Assembly: GCF_002699855.1 (NCBI RefSeq)
Contig: NZ_LKBW01000269.1
Span: 1-39,248 of the forward strand
DNA: 39,248 nucleotides
Source: Pseudomonas amygdali
Lineage (GTDB): Bacteria; Pseudomonadota; Gammaproteobacteria; Pseudomonadales; Pseudomonadaceae
Direction of reading: 5' to 3'
The notes under the pieces were generated by a model. That model ran no database searches. It saw nothing but the letters and a program-made list of their open reading frames with translations, and was not told the DNA's origin. Positions 10,450 to 19,178 of this stretch are shown here, piece by piece. The translations under genes and the position numbers were made by a program. Numbering within the stretch: position 1 is the stretch's first letter; each line of letters begins with the position of its first letter.

Positions 10450-11190
10450 TCAGTGCGTCGGTTGTACTTTGCTGTTATCGAGGCCCTTGGGTTCGGGGCG
10501 GTAAAGTACAAAGTAGTAAACCCCCAGACAGATCAACCAGCAAAACACTGCAGTCCAGATGTTATGGGAAAAGAAGTGCGCGCCTTGCAGCATTCGGCCG
10601 ATAGAGAACACTGTTCCCAAACCGAAGGCCAGGGCCAGCCCCATTTTCGCCATTCTCGGGCGGCGGTCGCGCAAGGCGAAGAACAGGGCAAACAGGGTAA
10701 AGCCGGTGGCTGCATGACCACCTGGCCAGCAACGCCCTGGCTTGTCGGTGGCAGGGCGCGGGCTCAACAATTCGCTGTAGGTTTCCTGGCCGCCGAACTC
10801 GGTGAGGCTCCAGGGGCATTGCACCGAGGTCATCACTTTTACTGGCGTCACGAAGGCGGTTGAAAGCGCCATGGACAACACCAGACAACCCAGTTCTCTG
10901 CGCCAGGGGATCAGACGTTCTACCTTGAACGACGCAGCAAAGCCGATCATGGCCAGTACGCCGAAAACCATCACCAGTTGTTTGGCGCGGTCGTGAAGGA
11001 CGTCTTCCAGAAAATAGCTGTGCCTGCCAATGAATTGCCCACTGACGGGATCGAAGGCAAGCCTGGCGATGTCCATGTCCAGCGAAGTCAGCTCAAGGAG
11101 TACGAGGATCAGCGCGACAACAGCGGGGATACCCAGATAAATCCACGGATTGATTGGGCGAGAGTAGGGTGGGGCGACGGTTTTCGACAT
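10450..11190 (-). CDS. PAP2-family membrane phosphatase
   Basis: The 246-residue protein has several membrane segments and the acid-phosphatase motifs in the variant form of one PAP2 subfamily: K-x6-CPW in place of K-x6-RP, PGGHA in place of PSGH, and R-x5-H-x3-H (GRMLQGAHFFSH). Such enzymes remove phosphates from membrane lipids or lipid A at the periplasmic face. The substrate here is not known. The gene is divergent from colR, and a site resembling the ColR operator lies about 90 bp upstream of its start. In P. putida, as I recall, the equivalent gene beside colRS is in the ColR regulon, which suggests a role in envelope repair. Confidence 0.88.
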   Translation of the reverse strand: MSKTVAPPYSRPINPWIYLGIPAVVALILVLLELTSLDMDIARLAFDPVSGQFIGRHSYFLEDVLHDRAKQLVMVFGVLAMIGFAASFKVERLIPWRRELGCLVLSMALSTAFVTPVKVMTSVQCPWSLTEFGGQETYSELLSPRPATDKPGRCWPGGHAATGFTLFALFFALRDRRPRMAKMGLALAFGLGTVFSIGRMLQGAHFFSHNIWTAVFCWLICLGVYYFVLYRPEPKGLDNSKVQPTH

Positions 11191-11277
11191 ATCGAATCCA
11201 GATCGGTGAAAGGCATGCCGCGTTCATTGTGTGCGACGGTTTGTCTCAAAGTGTGTCATGTGCTTTGTAAATCATAG

Positions 11278-11293
11278 GTGAAAAAATCGTCAT
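11278..11293 (-). promoter_or_regulatory. Candidate ColR-binding site upstream of the PAP2 gene
   Basis: Read on the minus strand the site is ATGACGATTTTTTCAC. It fits the ColR consensus YYNASNNYTTTTTCAC, recalled from P. putida work, at all but the first position. It lies in the divergent region between the PAP2 gene and colR, so it could serve either promoter, but its orientation points to the PAP2 gene. Confidence 0.5.
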
Positions 11294-11367
11294 ACCATAT
11301 CGGCGCTGGCCCTGAAGCTCACTTCGTCTTAAGCTGCGCCAGCCCAAACTGCATATGAGAGTGCGTT

Positions 11368-12051
11368 ATGCGAATTCTTCTGGTTGAAGACAACCGCGAC
11401 ATCCTGGCGAACATGGCCGATTACCTGGGCATGAAAGGCTATACCGTCGACTGCGCTCAGGATGGCCTCTCAGGACTGCACCTGGCAGCCACCGAGCATT
11501 ATGACCTGATTGTCCTCGACATCATGCTGCCGGGCATCGACGGCTACACGCTGTGCAAGCGTCTGCGCGAAGATGCCCGTCGTGATACCCCGGTCATCAT
11601 GCTGACCGCACGCGATCAACTGGACGACCGTCTGCAAGGCTTCCGCTCTGGCGCTGATGACTACCTGCTCAAGCCGTTCGCCCTGTCCGAACTGGCCGCG
11701 CGCATCGAAGCGGTGTTGCGCCGTGCCCAGGGCGGCGGACGGCGTACCTTGCAGGTGGCCGATCTGGTCTATGACCTCGACACCCTTGAGGTGACGCGTG
11801 AAGGCCGGATGCTCAAGCTCAACCCGGTCGGGCTCAAACTGCTCGCCGTCCTGATGCAGAAAAGCCCGCATGTATTGCGCCGCGAGATTCTGGAAGAGGC
11901 TCTGTGGGGCGACGACTGCCCGGACAGCGACAGCCTGCGCAGCCATGTGCATCAGTTGCGTCAGGTGATCGACAAACCGTTCGGCAAACCGCTGTTGCAG
12001 ACCGTGCACGGTGTGGGCTATCGCTTGGCCGAGGGCCGGGATGGAGTTTAA
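11368..12051 (+). CDS. colR: ColR, OmpR-family response regulator
   Basis: The 227-residue protein has an N-terminal receiver domain with the acidic pair E7-D8, phosphoacceptor Asp51 (LIVLDIMLPG), Thr in MLTAR and Lys in LLKPF. An OmpR/PhoB winged-helix domain follows (about residues 125-222, ending TVHGVGYRL). ColR acts in the cytoplasm as a transcription factor for envelope-maintenance genes such as lipid A and LPS modification functions, needed for membrane integrity and metal tolerance in pseudomonads. colS overlaps its end by eleven bases. Identification rests on sequence, on the partner and on the shared gene neighbourhood. Confidence 0.92.
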   Translation: MRILLVEDNRDILANMADYLGMKGYTVDCAQDGLSGLHLAATEHYDLIVLDIMLPGIDGYTLCKRLREDARRDTPVIMLTARDQLDDRLQGFRSGADDYLLKPFALSELAARIEAVLRRAQGGGRRTLQVADLVYDLDTLEVTREGRMLKLNPVGLKLLAVLMQKSPHVLRREILEEALWGDDCPDSDSLRSHVHQLRQVIDKPFGKPLLQTVHGVGYRLAEGRDGV

Positions 12052-13330
12052 ACAGAGTCTTGCCCAACGGATCATCATTGCCTTTGCATTGATGAGCGCA
12101 CTGGTCGCCGGGTCTTTCGCCATCGGAATCATCTCCACGGTCCATCTGGTCGAAGAAAAACTGATTTCTGCCGGCCTCGGCGGCGATCTTAATCGCCTGA
12201 TGCTGATGGACAGTGTCAGTGACTGGAGCCACCGGCCCAAGCCCGATCAGTTGTTCTACTTCAGCAACGGTCCGGGCGATTTCGATCTGCCCAAAGACCT
12301 TCGGCACCTTGAACCCGGTTTTCATGAGGTCTTCCGTGGGCCACTGTCGTACCACGCCATGATCGAGGTGGTGGACGGTCGGCATTACGCTCTGCTTCAG
12401 GATCAGAGCGATTTTGAAGAGCGTGAGCGGGTCCTGTTCGCGGTCGTGCTGGTTGGTTTTGTTCTGGCGTTGGCACTGGCGGTATTTCTCGGCTGGGTAT
12501 TGGCCCGCCGGGTGATGGCGCCGGTAGTGCGTTTGGCCAGGCAGGTTCGTCACCGTGACCAGTTGCTGGGGCTGGCACCGCCACTGGCGCCTGACTACGC
12601 CGCTGATGAGGTCGGCGAGCTGGCGGTGGCGTTCGATGCAACGCTGGGGCGTCTGAGGCAAGCGTTGATTCGTGAGCGCATGTTCACCAGTGACGTGAGT
12701 CACGAGCTGCGCACCCCATTGATGGTACTGGCCAGCTCCTGCGAGCTGCTGCTGGAAAACCCTGCGCTCGACCTGCGAGGGCGTCGTCAGGTCGAGCGCA
12801 TTGGCCGCGCCTGCGAAGAGATGCGTGATCTGGTGCAAACGTTCCTCATGCTCGCCCGCACCCAGCGTGAGGATCCGGCCATGACGCCCAAGGCCACGCT
12901 GGTCGGGGTGGCTGAACAGTTGATCTCTCAATGGCGTGATCCAATAGAAGGCAAGGGGCTGCAACTGACCTACACGCCACCTGCCGATGACCAGCTGTCC
13001 GAAATTCGTTACAACGCGACCTTCCTCCATGCCGTGATGGGCAACTTGCTGCGCAACGCGCTGCACTACACCGATTACGGATTCATTGCGCTGACCCTGC
13101 ACGCCGAAAGTTTCACCGTGGAAGACAGTGGCGTCGGTATTCCAGAGGAAAAACGCGAGGCCATGTTCGAGCCATTTGTGCGTGGCAATGAGCAGCGCGG
13201 GGAAGGCCTGGGCCTTGGTTTGTCACTGGTGCAGCGCATCTGCGCCAACCAGGGATGGAGCGTCGATCTCACGCCCATGGAGCCGCACGGTTGCCGGTTC
13301 GAAGTGACATTGAACCTGAACAAAACCTGA
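12041..13330 (+). CDS. colS: ColS, membrane sensor histidine kinase
   Basis: The kinase of 429 residues has two membrane helices (about 10-32 and 131-154) around a periplasmic sensor of about 95 residues. A HAMP-like linker follows, then the H-box with His221 (SHELRTP), the N-box (NLLRNALHY) and the G-boxes (VEDSGVGIP, GEGLGLGLSL). The sensor keeps His35 and Glu38 (HLVEE) and Glu126/Glu129 (EERE), the positions reported as the Fe/Zn-binding residues of P. putida ColS, so metal sensing is probably intact. ATG 12041 lies inside the end of colR, so the two are translationally coupled. ColS phosphorylates ColR. Confidence 0.93.
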   Translation: MEFKQSLAQRIIIAFALMSALVAGSFAIGIISTVHLVEEKLISAGLGGDLNRLMLMDSVSDWSHRPKPDQLFYFSNGPGDFDLPKDLRHLEPGFHEVFRGPLSYHAMIEVVDGRHYALLQDQSDFEERERVLFAVVLVGFVLALALAVFLGWVLARRVMAPVVRLARQVRHRDQLLGLAPPLAPDYAADEVGELAVAFDATLGRLRQALIRERMFTSDVSHELRTPLMVLASSCELLLENPALDLRGRRQVERIGRACEEMRDLVQTFLMLARTQREDPAMTPKATLVGVAEQLISQWRDPIEGKGLQLTYTPPADDQLSEIRYNATFLHAVMGNLLRNALHYTDYGFIALTLHAESFTVEDSGVGIPEEKREAMFEPFVRGNEQRGEGLGLGLSLVQRICANQGWSVDLTPMEPHGCRFEVTLNLNKT

Positions 13331-13446
13331 CGTTCATTTTGAGCAAATCCACCTCAGTGTGTGGCGGTAAATCGACCGCACTTCGTCGATAAGTCACACA
13401 TGGCGTTTAACTCTCTGTAAAATCTCGAAACATCTGAAGTACAAAG

Positions 13447-13462
13447 GTAACAATATTTTCAC
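13447..13462 (+). promoter_or_regulatory. Candidate ColR-binding site upstream of the methyltransferase gene
   Basis: GTAACAATATTTTCAC fits YYNASNNYTTTTTCAC at all but two positions. It lies 69 bp before the methyltransferase ATG in the 200-bp gap after colS, oriented toward that gene. This suggests that ColR controls the downstream trio separately from colRS itself. Confidence 0.45.
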
Positions 13463-13530
13463 ATTCAGATGACCTGACAGTGACAGTGGTGCCTTTAGTT
13501 TGGCCCGCATCAACGTCAGGAGCGGCTCCC

Positions 13531-14211
13531 ATGAGCGACCGTATAGAACTCGAGTTTTCCCGCAAGTACGACAAGTCGCATGCTCGTCAGTACCTTGAAA
13601 AGCATCAGGACGGTCTGTGGCGCAAGTTGTCGCATCATCGCGATGAACAACTGGCGAGAAAGGCGCTTCACTTGGCCGGTGACCCGGGCCTGGTGCTGGA
13701 TCTGCCTTGCGGTGCGGGGCGTTTCTGGCCATTGTTGGCCGAGAAACCGAACCGCTCGATCATCGGTGCTGACAACTCCGCAGACATGCTCAGTACCGCT
13801 TGTGCATCACAGCCGGCAGAAGTTGTAAAAAGGGTACAACCTTTGCAGACATCTGCCTTTGACATCGACCTGCCTGATAACGCAGTAGACAGCATCTTCT
13901 GCATGCGCCTGCTGCACCATGTCGGCCAATCAAGCGACCGGATGGCTCTATTGCGTGAGTTCCAGCGCGTAACCCGTGACAGTGTGATTGTCTCATTGTG
14001 GGTCGATGGCAATTTCAAAGCATGGAAGCGTGCACGCCTTGAGAAACAGCGCCTGCAGAAAAACGGGCAGGAAAGTTACCAGAATCGTTTTGTGTTACCG
14101 GTTGCTACCGCAGAATCCGAATTTGAACAGGCAGGATTTCGTATCCAGAACCGGATGGATTTTCTGCCGATGTACGCCATGTGGCGTGTCTACGTCTTAC
14201 GTAAAAGGTAA
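13531..14211 (+). CDS. Class I SAM-dependent methyltransferase, ColRS-linked
   Basis: The 226-residue protein has the SAM-binding loop LVLDLPCGAGRFWP (motif I, about residues 53-66), an acidic residue after the second strand (IIGADNS), and the later motif SIFCMRLLHHVG. It resembles methyltransferase domain 11/25 enzymes. CAGGAG lies eight bases before the ATG. It starts a run of three genes with a four-base gap to the kinase gene and a further overlap after that, conserved beside colRS in pseudomonads. The substrate is unknown; an envelope or LPS target is inferred from the neighbours. Confidence 0.85.
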   Translation: MSDRIELEFSRKYDKSHARQYLEKHQDGLWRKLSHHRDEQLARKALHLAGDPGLVLDLPCGAGRFWPLLAEKPNRSIIGADNSADMLSTACASQPAEVVKRVQPLQTSAFDIDLPDNAVDSIFCMRLLHHVGQSSDRMALLREFQRVTRDSVIVSLWVDGNFKAWKRARLEKQRLQKNGQESYQNRFVLPVATAESEFEQAGFRIQNRMDFLPMYAMWRVYVLRKR

Positions 14212-14215
14212 ACAG

Positions 14216-14938
14216 ATGGGTTTGCAGTCCTTGAAAGAGCCAGTTGTGAACTCGGTGCAGGATGAGTTCAACCATTTCTGGAGTCAGCACGGCGAATGGG
14301 TTGAAGAACCCAATTCCCGTCGAGGTGGAGAAAGTGGTGTACAGCGGCTTACGATGGACAACGGGCAAACGCTTTATGCCAAGCGTCAGACAGGGCATAT
14401 ATACCGCAGTTTGCTGCACCCTTTGGGGCGACCGACTGTATTGCGTGAGCGTGAAGCGCTTGAAGGTCTGCGCAAGCTTGGCGTAGTCGTGCCGGAAGTG
14501 GTGTTTTGTGGTGCCGAGCGTGGCGAGGACAATGCCTGGCGGGCATTGCTGGTCACGGTTGCGCTGGAAGGTTTCGAAGAGATAGAAAAGTGGCAGGCTG
14601 GCGGAGGACGCGAGCGGCATGGCGAGCTGTTCTATGAACTCGTGCTCAAGGAAGTGGCGGCCACCCTGGCCCGCATGCACCTTGGCCGCTGGCAGCATAG
14701 CTGCCTGTATATCAAGCACATATTTGTACGTGTGACCGGTGAGGGGCCGGATGCCAAAGTCGAGGTTGCCTTGCTGGACCTCGAAAAAGGCCGGCGCCGC
14801 CTGACAGCGCAAGGGGCGGCCCAGCATGATATGAAACAGCTACGACGCCATTCGTCATTCAGCGCTGCAGACTGGCAAAAGTTGATCTACTTTTATCAGG
14901 CAGCGTTTGGCAGCTCTATCAAAGGTTTAGAGTCATGA
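14216..14938 (+). CDS. inaA: InaA/WaaP-type lipopolysaccharide kinase family protein
   Basis: This protein of 240 residues belongs to the Kdo/WaaP kinase family: an N-terminal lobe with LYAKRQ (candidate ATP-site Lys), REREALEGLRKLG, VPEVVFCG, then LARMHLGRWQHSCLYIKHIFV with the catalytic-loop-like HSCLYIKH, and VALLDLEKGRR where the LDLE segment takes the place of DFG. WaaP relatives phosphorylate LPS core sugars; InaA itself is described as acid-inducible. It follows the methyltransferase gene by four bases and overlaps the next gene by four, so the three are one operon under probable ColR control. Confidence 0.85.
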   Translation: MGLQSLKEPVVNSVQDEFNHFWSQHGEWVEEPNSRRGGESGVQRLTMDNGQTLYAKRQTGHIYRSLLHPLGRPTVLREREALEGLRKLGVVVPEVVFCGAERGEDNAWRALLVTVALEGFEEIEKWQAGGGRERHGELFYELVLKEVAATLARMHLGRWQHSCLYIKHIFVRVTGEGPDAKVEVALLDLEKGRRRLTAQGAAQHDMKQLRRHSSFSAADWQKLIYFYQAAFGSSIKGLES

Positions 14939-15162
14939 AGCTAGAAGTGGCAAGAGGTCTGTTTATCTTCGGTGCATTGGCAATTGCCACCGTCGCAGTG
15001 GCAGCGCTTGAACAACCGTCTACCCAGATACTCACGACACAGCACGGCGAGGGATATTGCCCGTTGCCGCGTGTGGCCAAGAGTCTGGTGAGCGTGCAGC
15101 CTGATCATGACCTGTTGCTGTTCATGTACAGCCTGGCGCAAGGGGCTGGGGTCAGGAACTGA
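14935..15162 (+). CDS. Small exported protein of the ColRS-linked operon
   Basis: The ATG overlaps the stop of the kinase gene in an ATGA arrangement. The product has 75 residues: a signal sequence or membrane anchor (about residues 8-25, GLFIFGALAIATVAVAALE) and a short periplasmic tail with one Cys (EGYCPLP). I do not recognise a domain. Equivalent small genes occur in this place in other pseudomonads, to my recollection. The stop lies only 24 bp from the stop of the converging DUF1513 pseudogene, with no visible terminator between them. Confidence 0.7.
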   Translation: MKLEVARGLFIFGALAIATVAVAALEQPSTQILTTQHGEGYCPLPRVAKSLVSVQPDHDLLLFMYSLAQGAGVRN

Positions 15163-15186
15163 GGCGCTTTGCTGCCTGACTTCTGA

Positions 15187-16385
15187 CTATCCTGCTTGAG
15201 CCAGATGAAGGTGGTTGTCCCACAGCCCTGCTGGCAGGTCCAACGGTTTGGCCAGCAGTTGCGCTTTGCGACAATCATAGAAGCGGCAACGCCCTTGGCC
15301 CGAAGTCACGACAAACCCGTCGGCTACCGCACCCACGCCTGCGCAGTCCGGTAGCGGCGCATCCAGCTTCAATGCACCGCTGTCCAGATCCCAGATAAAG
15401 AACCGGTTGCCACGCGGCGCTGTCAGGGCTACCAGGCGCAGATCACTGTGCACTGCAACGCTTGCAGTGTAATGAGCCATCGCCCGTAGTTGTTCTTCTG
15501 CCACCGGAAAGGCCTGAAAGGGCTGCCCCGGACGTTTGATTGCCAGCAACTCGGCTACTTCGTGGCTGTCGCCCATGAACTGCTGGCCTGCCACGATGGT
15601 GCCGTCGCTGGCGATGCCCATGTGACGCACGCTGTTCATCTGCTGGGAAAGAGTCTCCTTGCTCAGCAATGTACCGTCACGCTGCATGATCACCAGGCTG
15701 GGCTGCATGGCATTCAGGTTCATCTCTACCCGGCTTTCCGCTTCGGTGCGAATACCGCCGTTCGCGACTACCAGCGTTTCGCCATCCGGCATCCACGAAA
15801 CCTGATGCGGACCGATACCGTGCGTAGGAATTTCAGCCGAGTGCAACCGCCGTTCGCGACTACCAGCGTTTCGCCATCCGGCATCCACGAAACCTGATGC
15901 GGACCGATACCGTGCGTAGGAATTTCAGCCGAGTGCACCAGTCGCTGATCAACGAATCGATAGACGCCCAGTAGCCCTCGGCCTGGGTCAAGGGTGTCGT
16001 TTTCCGTCGCATACAGCCATTCGCCGCCGCGGTGAATCACCGCATGACCATAGAAGTGTCGGTTCGGCTGCGAAGCGATGGTTTGCAGCAAGCGGCCATC
16101 GCGCAAATCGATCAGATAGCTTTCAGTACCTGGACGACGTGCGATGAACACTGCAATCGGCAGGTCGGGATGATTGATGATGTCGTGGCAGCGCTGGCCC
16201 ACCTGGGTGGCAAATACCTGCGTTCCGTCGAGATGGAAACCCACCGCGTAGTGTTTGCCTTCGCCATCGTCGCGAGCGGAGAGCAGCAGAGGGGGTGCGT
16301 CTTTTTGCCTGAACAGCGTCCAGCCGCCCAGCGTGAAAGCGCTGAGCAAGAGACTGCCGAGGGCCATGGCCTGACGTCGCAACAT
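15187..16385 (-). pseudogene. DUF1513 protein gene broken by a 92-bp tandem duplication
   Basis: The start MLRRQAMALGSLLLSAFTLGG is a signal or twin-Arg-like leader, followed by beta-propeller-like sequence typical of DUF1513, the partner of imelysins in iron-linked operons. A perfect 92-bp tandem repeat (15754-15845 and 15846-15937) shifts the frame, so translation ends soon after the second pass through PTHGIGPHQVSWMPDG. Removing one copy restores a continuous frame of 368 residues ending LDLPAGLWDNHLHLAQAG. As it stands the gene should give a product truncated at about 200 residues. It is the last gene of the minus-strand imelysin run. Confidence 0.85.
15754..15937. repeat. Perfect 92-bp direct tandem duplication
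   Basis: The segment 15754-15845 is repeated without mismatch at 15846-15937. It starts ACCGCCGTTCGCG and ends GCCGAGTGCA in each copy. Flanking bases differ on both sides, so the unit is exact. Its length (92 = 3n+2) breaks the DUF1513 frame. Confidence 0.95.
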
Positions 16386-16401
16386 CACGTGTACCTCTTG
16401 A

Positions 16402-17466
16402 TCAATCGCCGTCGTTGGCGTTGAAGCCCAACTGAATGCCCAATGCCTTGGCCAGCTCGCCTTCGTGCAGGCGGTGCACCGCATTGAGGCTGTCGTAGAA
16501 CGCATTGAGTTGCTGACGTCCTGTTTCGGTGGCCAGCAGGTCGGCGAGCGGCGGCTTGAGTTCCGACAGTAATTTGCGGCTGGTAGCGTAGGCCGCATCG
16601 ATTTTGTCAGCCAGCGGTTTCTGCTCGGCGGGCAGCAAGCTGCGCAGGCCCTTGTTGTCGACACCGGTCCAGACCGTTTCGGCGCTGATCAGGCTGGCTT
16701 CCAGGCTGCTGAGCGACGATTTGCTGCGCCATGCATCTGCCTGGAAGGGTTGCGGCTGGCCCTTGCTCTGGCGACCCAGTGGCGTGCCCAGTTTCTTCTT
16801 CAGACTGTCGAGGGCCGTGACCTGAACCCGCAGCAGTTCGGCGATGGCTTCATGAGAATCTGCGTAGCGCTGGTTGGGGAATTTGCTCAGTTGCGCAAGC
16901 ATGCCGTCGGTACTGTTCCAGCTGCTGAGGATTTCCTCGGCAAGCTGCTTTTGACGCTCGCCGATTGCAATCAGCAGCGGGCAGTAGCGGGCTTTCTGTT
17001 CGGTATTGGCCATGTCGATTTCCGCGTCGAACAGAATGTATTCGTAAGCGGACAAACCTTGCACCACGACGCTGGCCTTGGACAGCTCCTGAGCAGTGAT
17101 CTGCGGCTGTGCCGTCACCAGTTGCTCGACCTGCCGGCCAACCAGGTTCTTCTTGTCTGGCCAGAACTGTATTTGCCAGGCGCGATTGCCCTCGGCCAGA
17201 GGGCCGATCAGCAGCGGTTGCAGCTCGGCCCAGGTCTTCTGCGCCTTGAGAAAGTCGGCGCGTGCTGTGGCCAGATCAGTCTTGCCCTGACAGAACGCCA
17301 GTGCGCTGGTTGCCAACTGACGATCAGCATCGACCCAACGGCTGTAGGTCGGCAGGATTACCTGTTTGGCAATGGCTGCGGACGTGACCGCCTGAGGGTC
17401 GGATGGCGAGCAGGCACCCAATGCAAGCGCCGCAAGGCTGGTCAGCAACAACTTGGGTCGGAACAT
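16402..17466 (-). CDS. Imelysin-family lipoprotein (peptidase M75-like)
   Basis: The 354-residue protein has a lipoprotein signal with lipobox LGAC (Cys19) and two imelysin repeats of helical bundle type. The GxHxxE motif of canonical imelysins is altered: the region reads GLSAYEYILF, with Glu but no His. So it belongs to the second paralogue type found in these operons. Imelysin domains also occur in the EfeO iron-uptake protein, and these operons are thought to serve iron acquisition at the outer membrane or periplasm. It ends 17 bp before the DUF1513 start and follows the di-heme gene, in a minus-strand operon. Confidence 0.85.
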   Translation of the reverse strand: MFRPKLLLTSLAALALGACSPSDPQAVTSAAIAKQVILPTYSRWVDADRQLATSALAFCQGKTDLATARADFLKAQKTWAELQPLLIGPLAEGNRAWQIQFWPDKKNLVGRQVEQLVTAQPQITAQELSKASVVVQGLSAYEYILFDAEIDMANTEQKARYCPLLIAIGERQKQLAEEILSSWNSTDGMLAQLSKFPNQRYADSHEAIAELLRVQVTALDSLKKKLGTPLGRQSKGQPQPFQADAWRSKSSLSSLEASLISAETVWTGVDNKGLRSLLPAEQKPLADKIDAAYATSRKLLSELKPPLADLLATETGRQQLNAFYDSLNAVHRLHEGELAKALGIQLGFNANDGD

Positions 17467-17544
17467 GTCCGGCTCCTTATTTTATTTTCGAAAGATGATT
17501 TTGAAAAAATAATGTTGAACGAGACGATTCTGGAATGGGAGCAA

Positions 17545-18972
17545 TCATAACGAATTCAGAAACGCCAACAGCGCTTCACGCTGTTGCGCGTCAAATGCAA
17601 GAACCTGCCGCTGCGCTGCCTGGGCTTCGCCGCCATGCCACAGTATCGCCTCAAGTACATTGCGGGCGCGACCATCGTGCAACAGTTGGGTGTGCCCGCT
17701 CACCGTGCCGGTCAGGCCAAGCCCCCACAGTGGGGGCGTGCGCCACTCGCGGCCAGTGGCCTGGAACTCGGTACGGTTATCGGCCAGCCCTTCGCCCATG
17801 TCGTGCAGCAGCAAATCGCTGTACGGGCGAATATCCTGATTGGCCAGCTCAGGTTCGACGGCGTCGCTACGAGTCTTGAACGAGGGCGTGTGGCATTGCT
17901 GGCAACCCGCCTCAAAAAACAGATTCTTGCCCGCCAGCACCTGAGGGTCATCGACCTTGCGGCGTGCCGGAACCCCCAGGTTGCGTGTGTAGAACTCCAC
18001 CAGACGCAGGATGTTGTCGCTGACCTCCGGCTCGCCGTTCGGGCCATTGCCGTTGGGCGCTGCCAGGCAATCGGTCTGGGCTGGCGTGCAGTCATCAAAG
18101 CGGCGCAGGCTGGTAGTCAGCCCCATGTCGCCGGAAAAAGCGTGCACGTTCTGCTGATTCAGGTTGGGTTGCCCGGCTTTCCAGCCGAATCGGCCCATGA
18201 CGACTTTTTGCTGTGCATCGTCCCAGACCCAGTTTGGGCGTCCCGATATGCCATCGGCGTTCTTGTCATCCGGGTCGGCATTGGCAAGAATTGCTTCATC
18301 GGCAATCGCCTCAAGCAACCCCAGCCCGATCATCGGCGGGGCTATGCGCGCCGAGATGTGGGTATCGGGGTGCATCGGTCCGTAACCCAACTGGGTGATT
18401 CGGAGGGTCGGCTGGCGCAGCTCGACTGAGGTGCCATCGCGAAACTCGACCGCCAGCGCATCGTACTCGACCCGCACCTTGCCCTCGGGGGCCACGCCGG
18501 GGTTTGACATGTCCTGCAACTGCCCACCGTAAGTCGGCTCAGGCAGCACGCCATTGCGCTGCACAAGATCGGCGTAGGCCGGGTCATCAGGAATCGAAAG
18601 CCTGACCAGCATCGACACGGCGTTGCTGTCGCCAGTTTCTGGCGGATGACCACGACCGTCCTTGATGTGGCAGTTCTGGCAAGCGTTGGTGTTGAACAAC
18701 GGCCCAAGCCCGTCGCGAGCGGTCGTGGTCGATGGCGCAATCACCCACGGACTGCGGAAAAAACTGTTGCCGACACTGAAGTCCAGCCGCCGCACGGGCG
18801 ACAAGTTGGCCGAGGGCATGGAAAAGGCACTGTGATCGCTCTTCCTGACCGTCGCACTGCCTCCGGACAAGGCTTCTCCCGGCTCGGCATGAGTGAAACG
18901 CGGGGCGTCATCGCATGCACTCACGGCCAGAGTCGTAAGCAAGGCGAGGGATAGACGGAGCCGCGTACTCAT
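17545..18972 (-). CDS. Di-heme oxidoreductase family protein (DUF1111, cytochrome c peroxidase-like)
   Basis: The 475-residue protein has a lipobox-like signal (LAVSAC, Cys20) and two c-type heme motifs: CQNCH at about residues 98-102 and CQQCH in the second half. Late motifs include RTPPLWGLG and FLHDGRA-like HDGRARN, diagnostic of the family once annotated as thiol oxidoreductase. It is secreted to the periplasm and given heme there. I prefer ATG 18972 because CAGGA lies at a good distance; the upstream ATG at 18978 lacks one. It lies between the two imelysin genes, probably moving electrons for metal reduction, although the reaction is not established. Confidence 0.88.
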   Translation of the reverse strand: MSTRLRLSLALLTTLAVSACDDAPRFTHAEPGEALSGGSATVRKSDHSAFSMPSANLSPVRRLDFSVGNSFFRSPWVIAPSTTTARDGLGPLFNTNACQNCHIKDGRGHPPETGDSNAVSMLVRLSIPDDPAYADLVQRNGVLPEPTYGGQLQDMSNPGVAPEGKVRVEYDALAVEFRDGTSVELRQPTLRITQLGYGPMHPDTHISARIAPPMIGLGLLEAIADEAILANADPDDKNADGISGRPNWVWDDAQQKVVMGRFGWKAGQPNLNQQNVHAFSGDMGLTTSLRRFDDCTPAQTDCLAAPNGNGPNGEPEVSDNILRLVEFYTRNLGVPARRKVDDPQVLAGKNLFFEAGCQQCHTPSFKTRSDAVEPELANQDIRPYSDLLLHDMGEGLADNRTEFQATGREWRTPPLWGLGLTGTVSGHTQLLHDGRARNVLEAILWHGGEAQAAQRQVLAFDAQQREALLAFLNSL

Positions 18973-19178
18973 ACACATCCTGCAACGAGGCGAAAATCGG
19001 GGCGTGCAAGCTTATCAGCCTCGTGCGGTTTGAATAAGAGGGATTATCGTTTGCCCGCTCTGACGTAATGCGTTGTTACGAATCTCTGAGGCTGGTCCGG
19101 TCCCGGCATTTTTGCCTATGCTGCACATGTCGAAGTTGACAGCACACACAGACAGCATGCCCAGCAGAGGCCACATCA

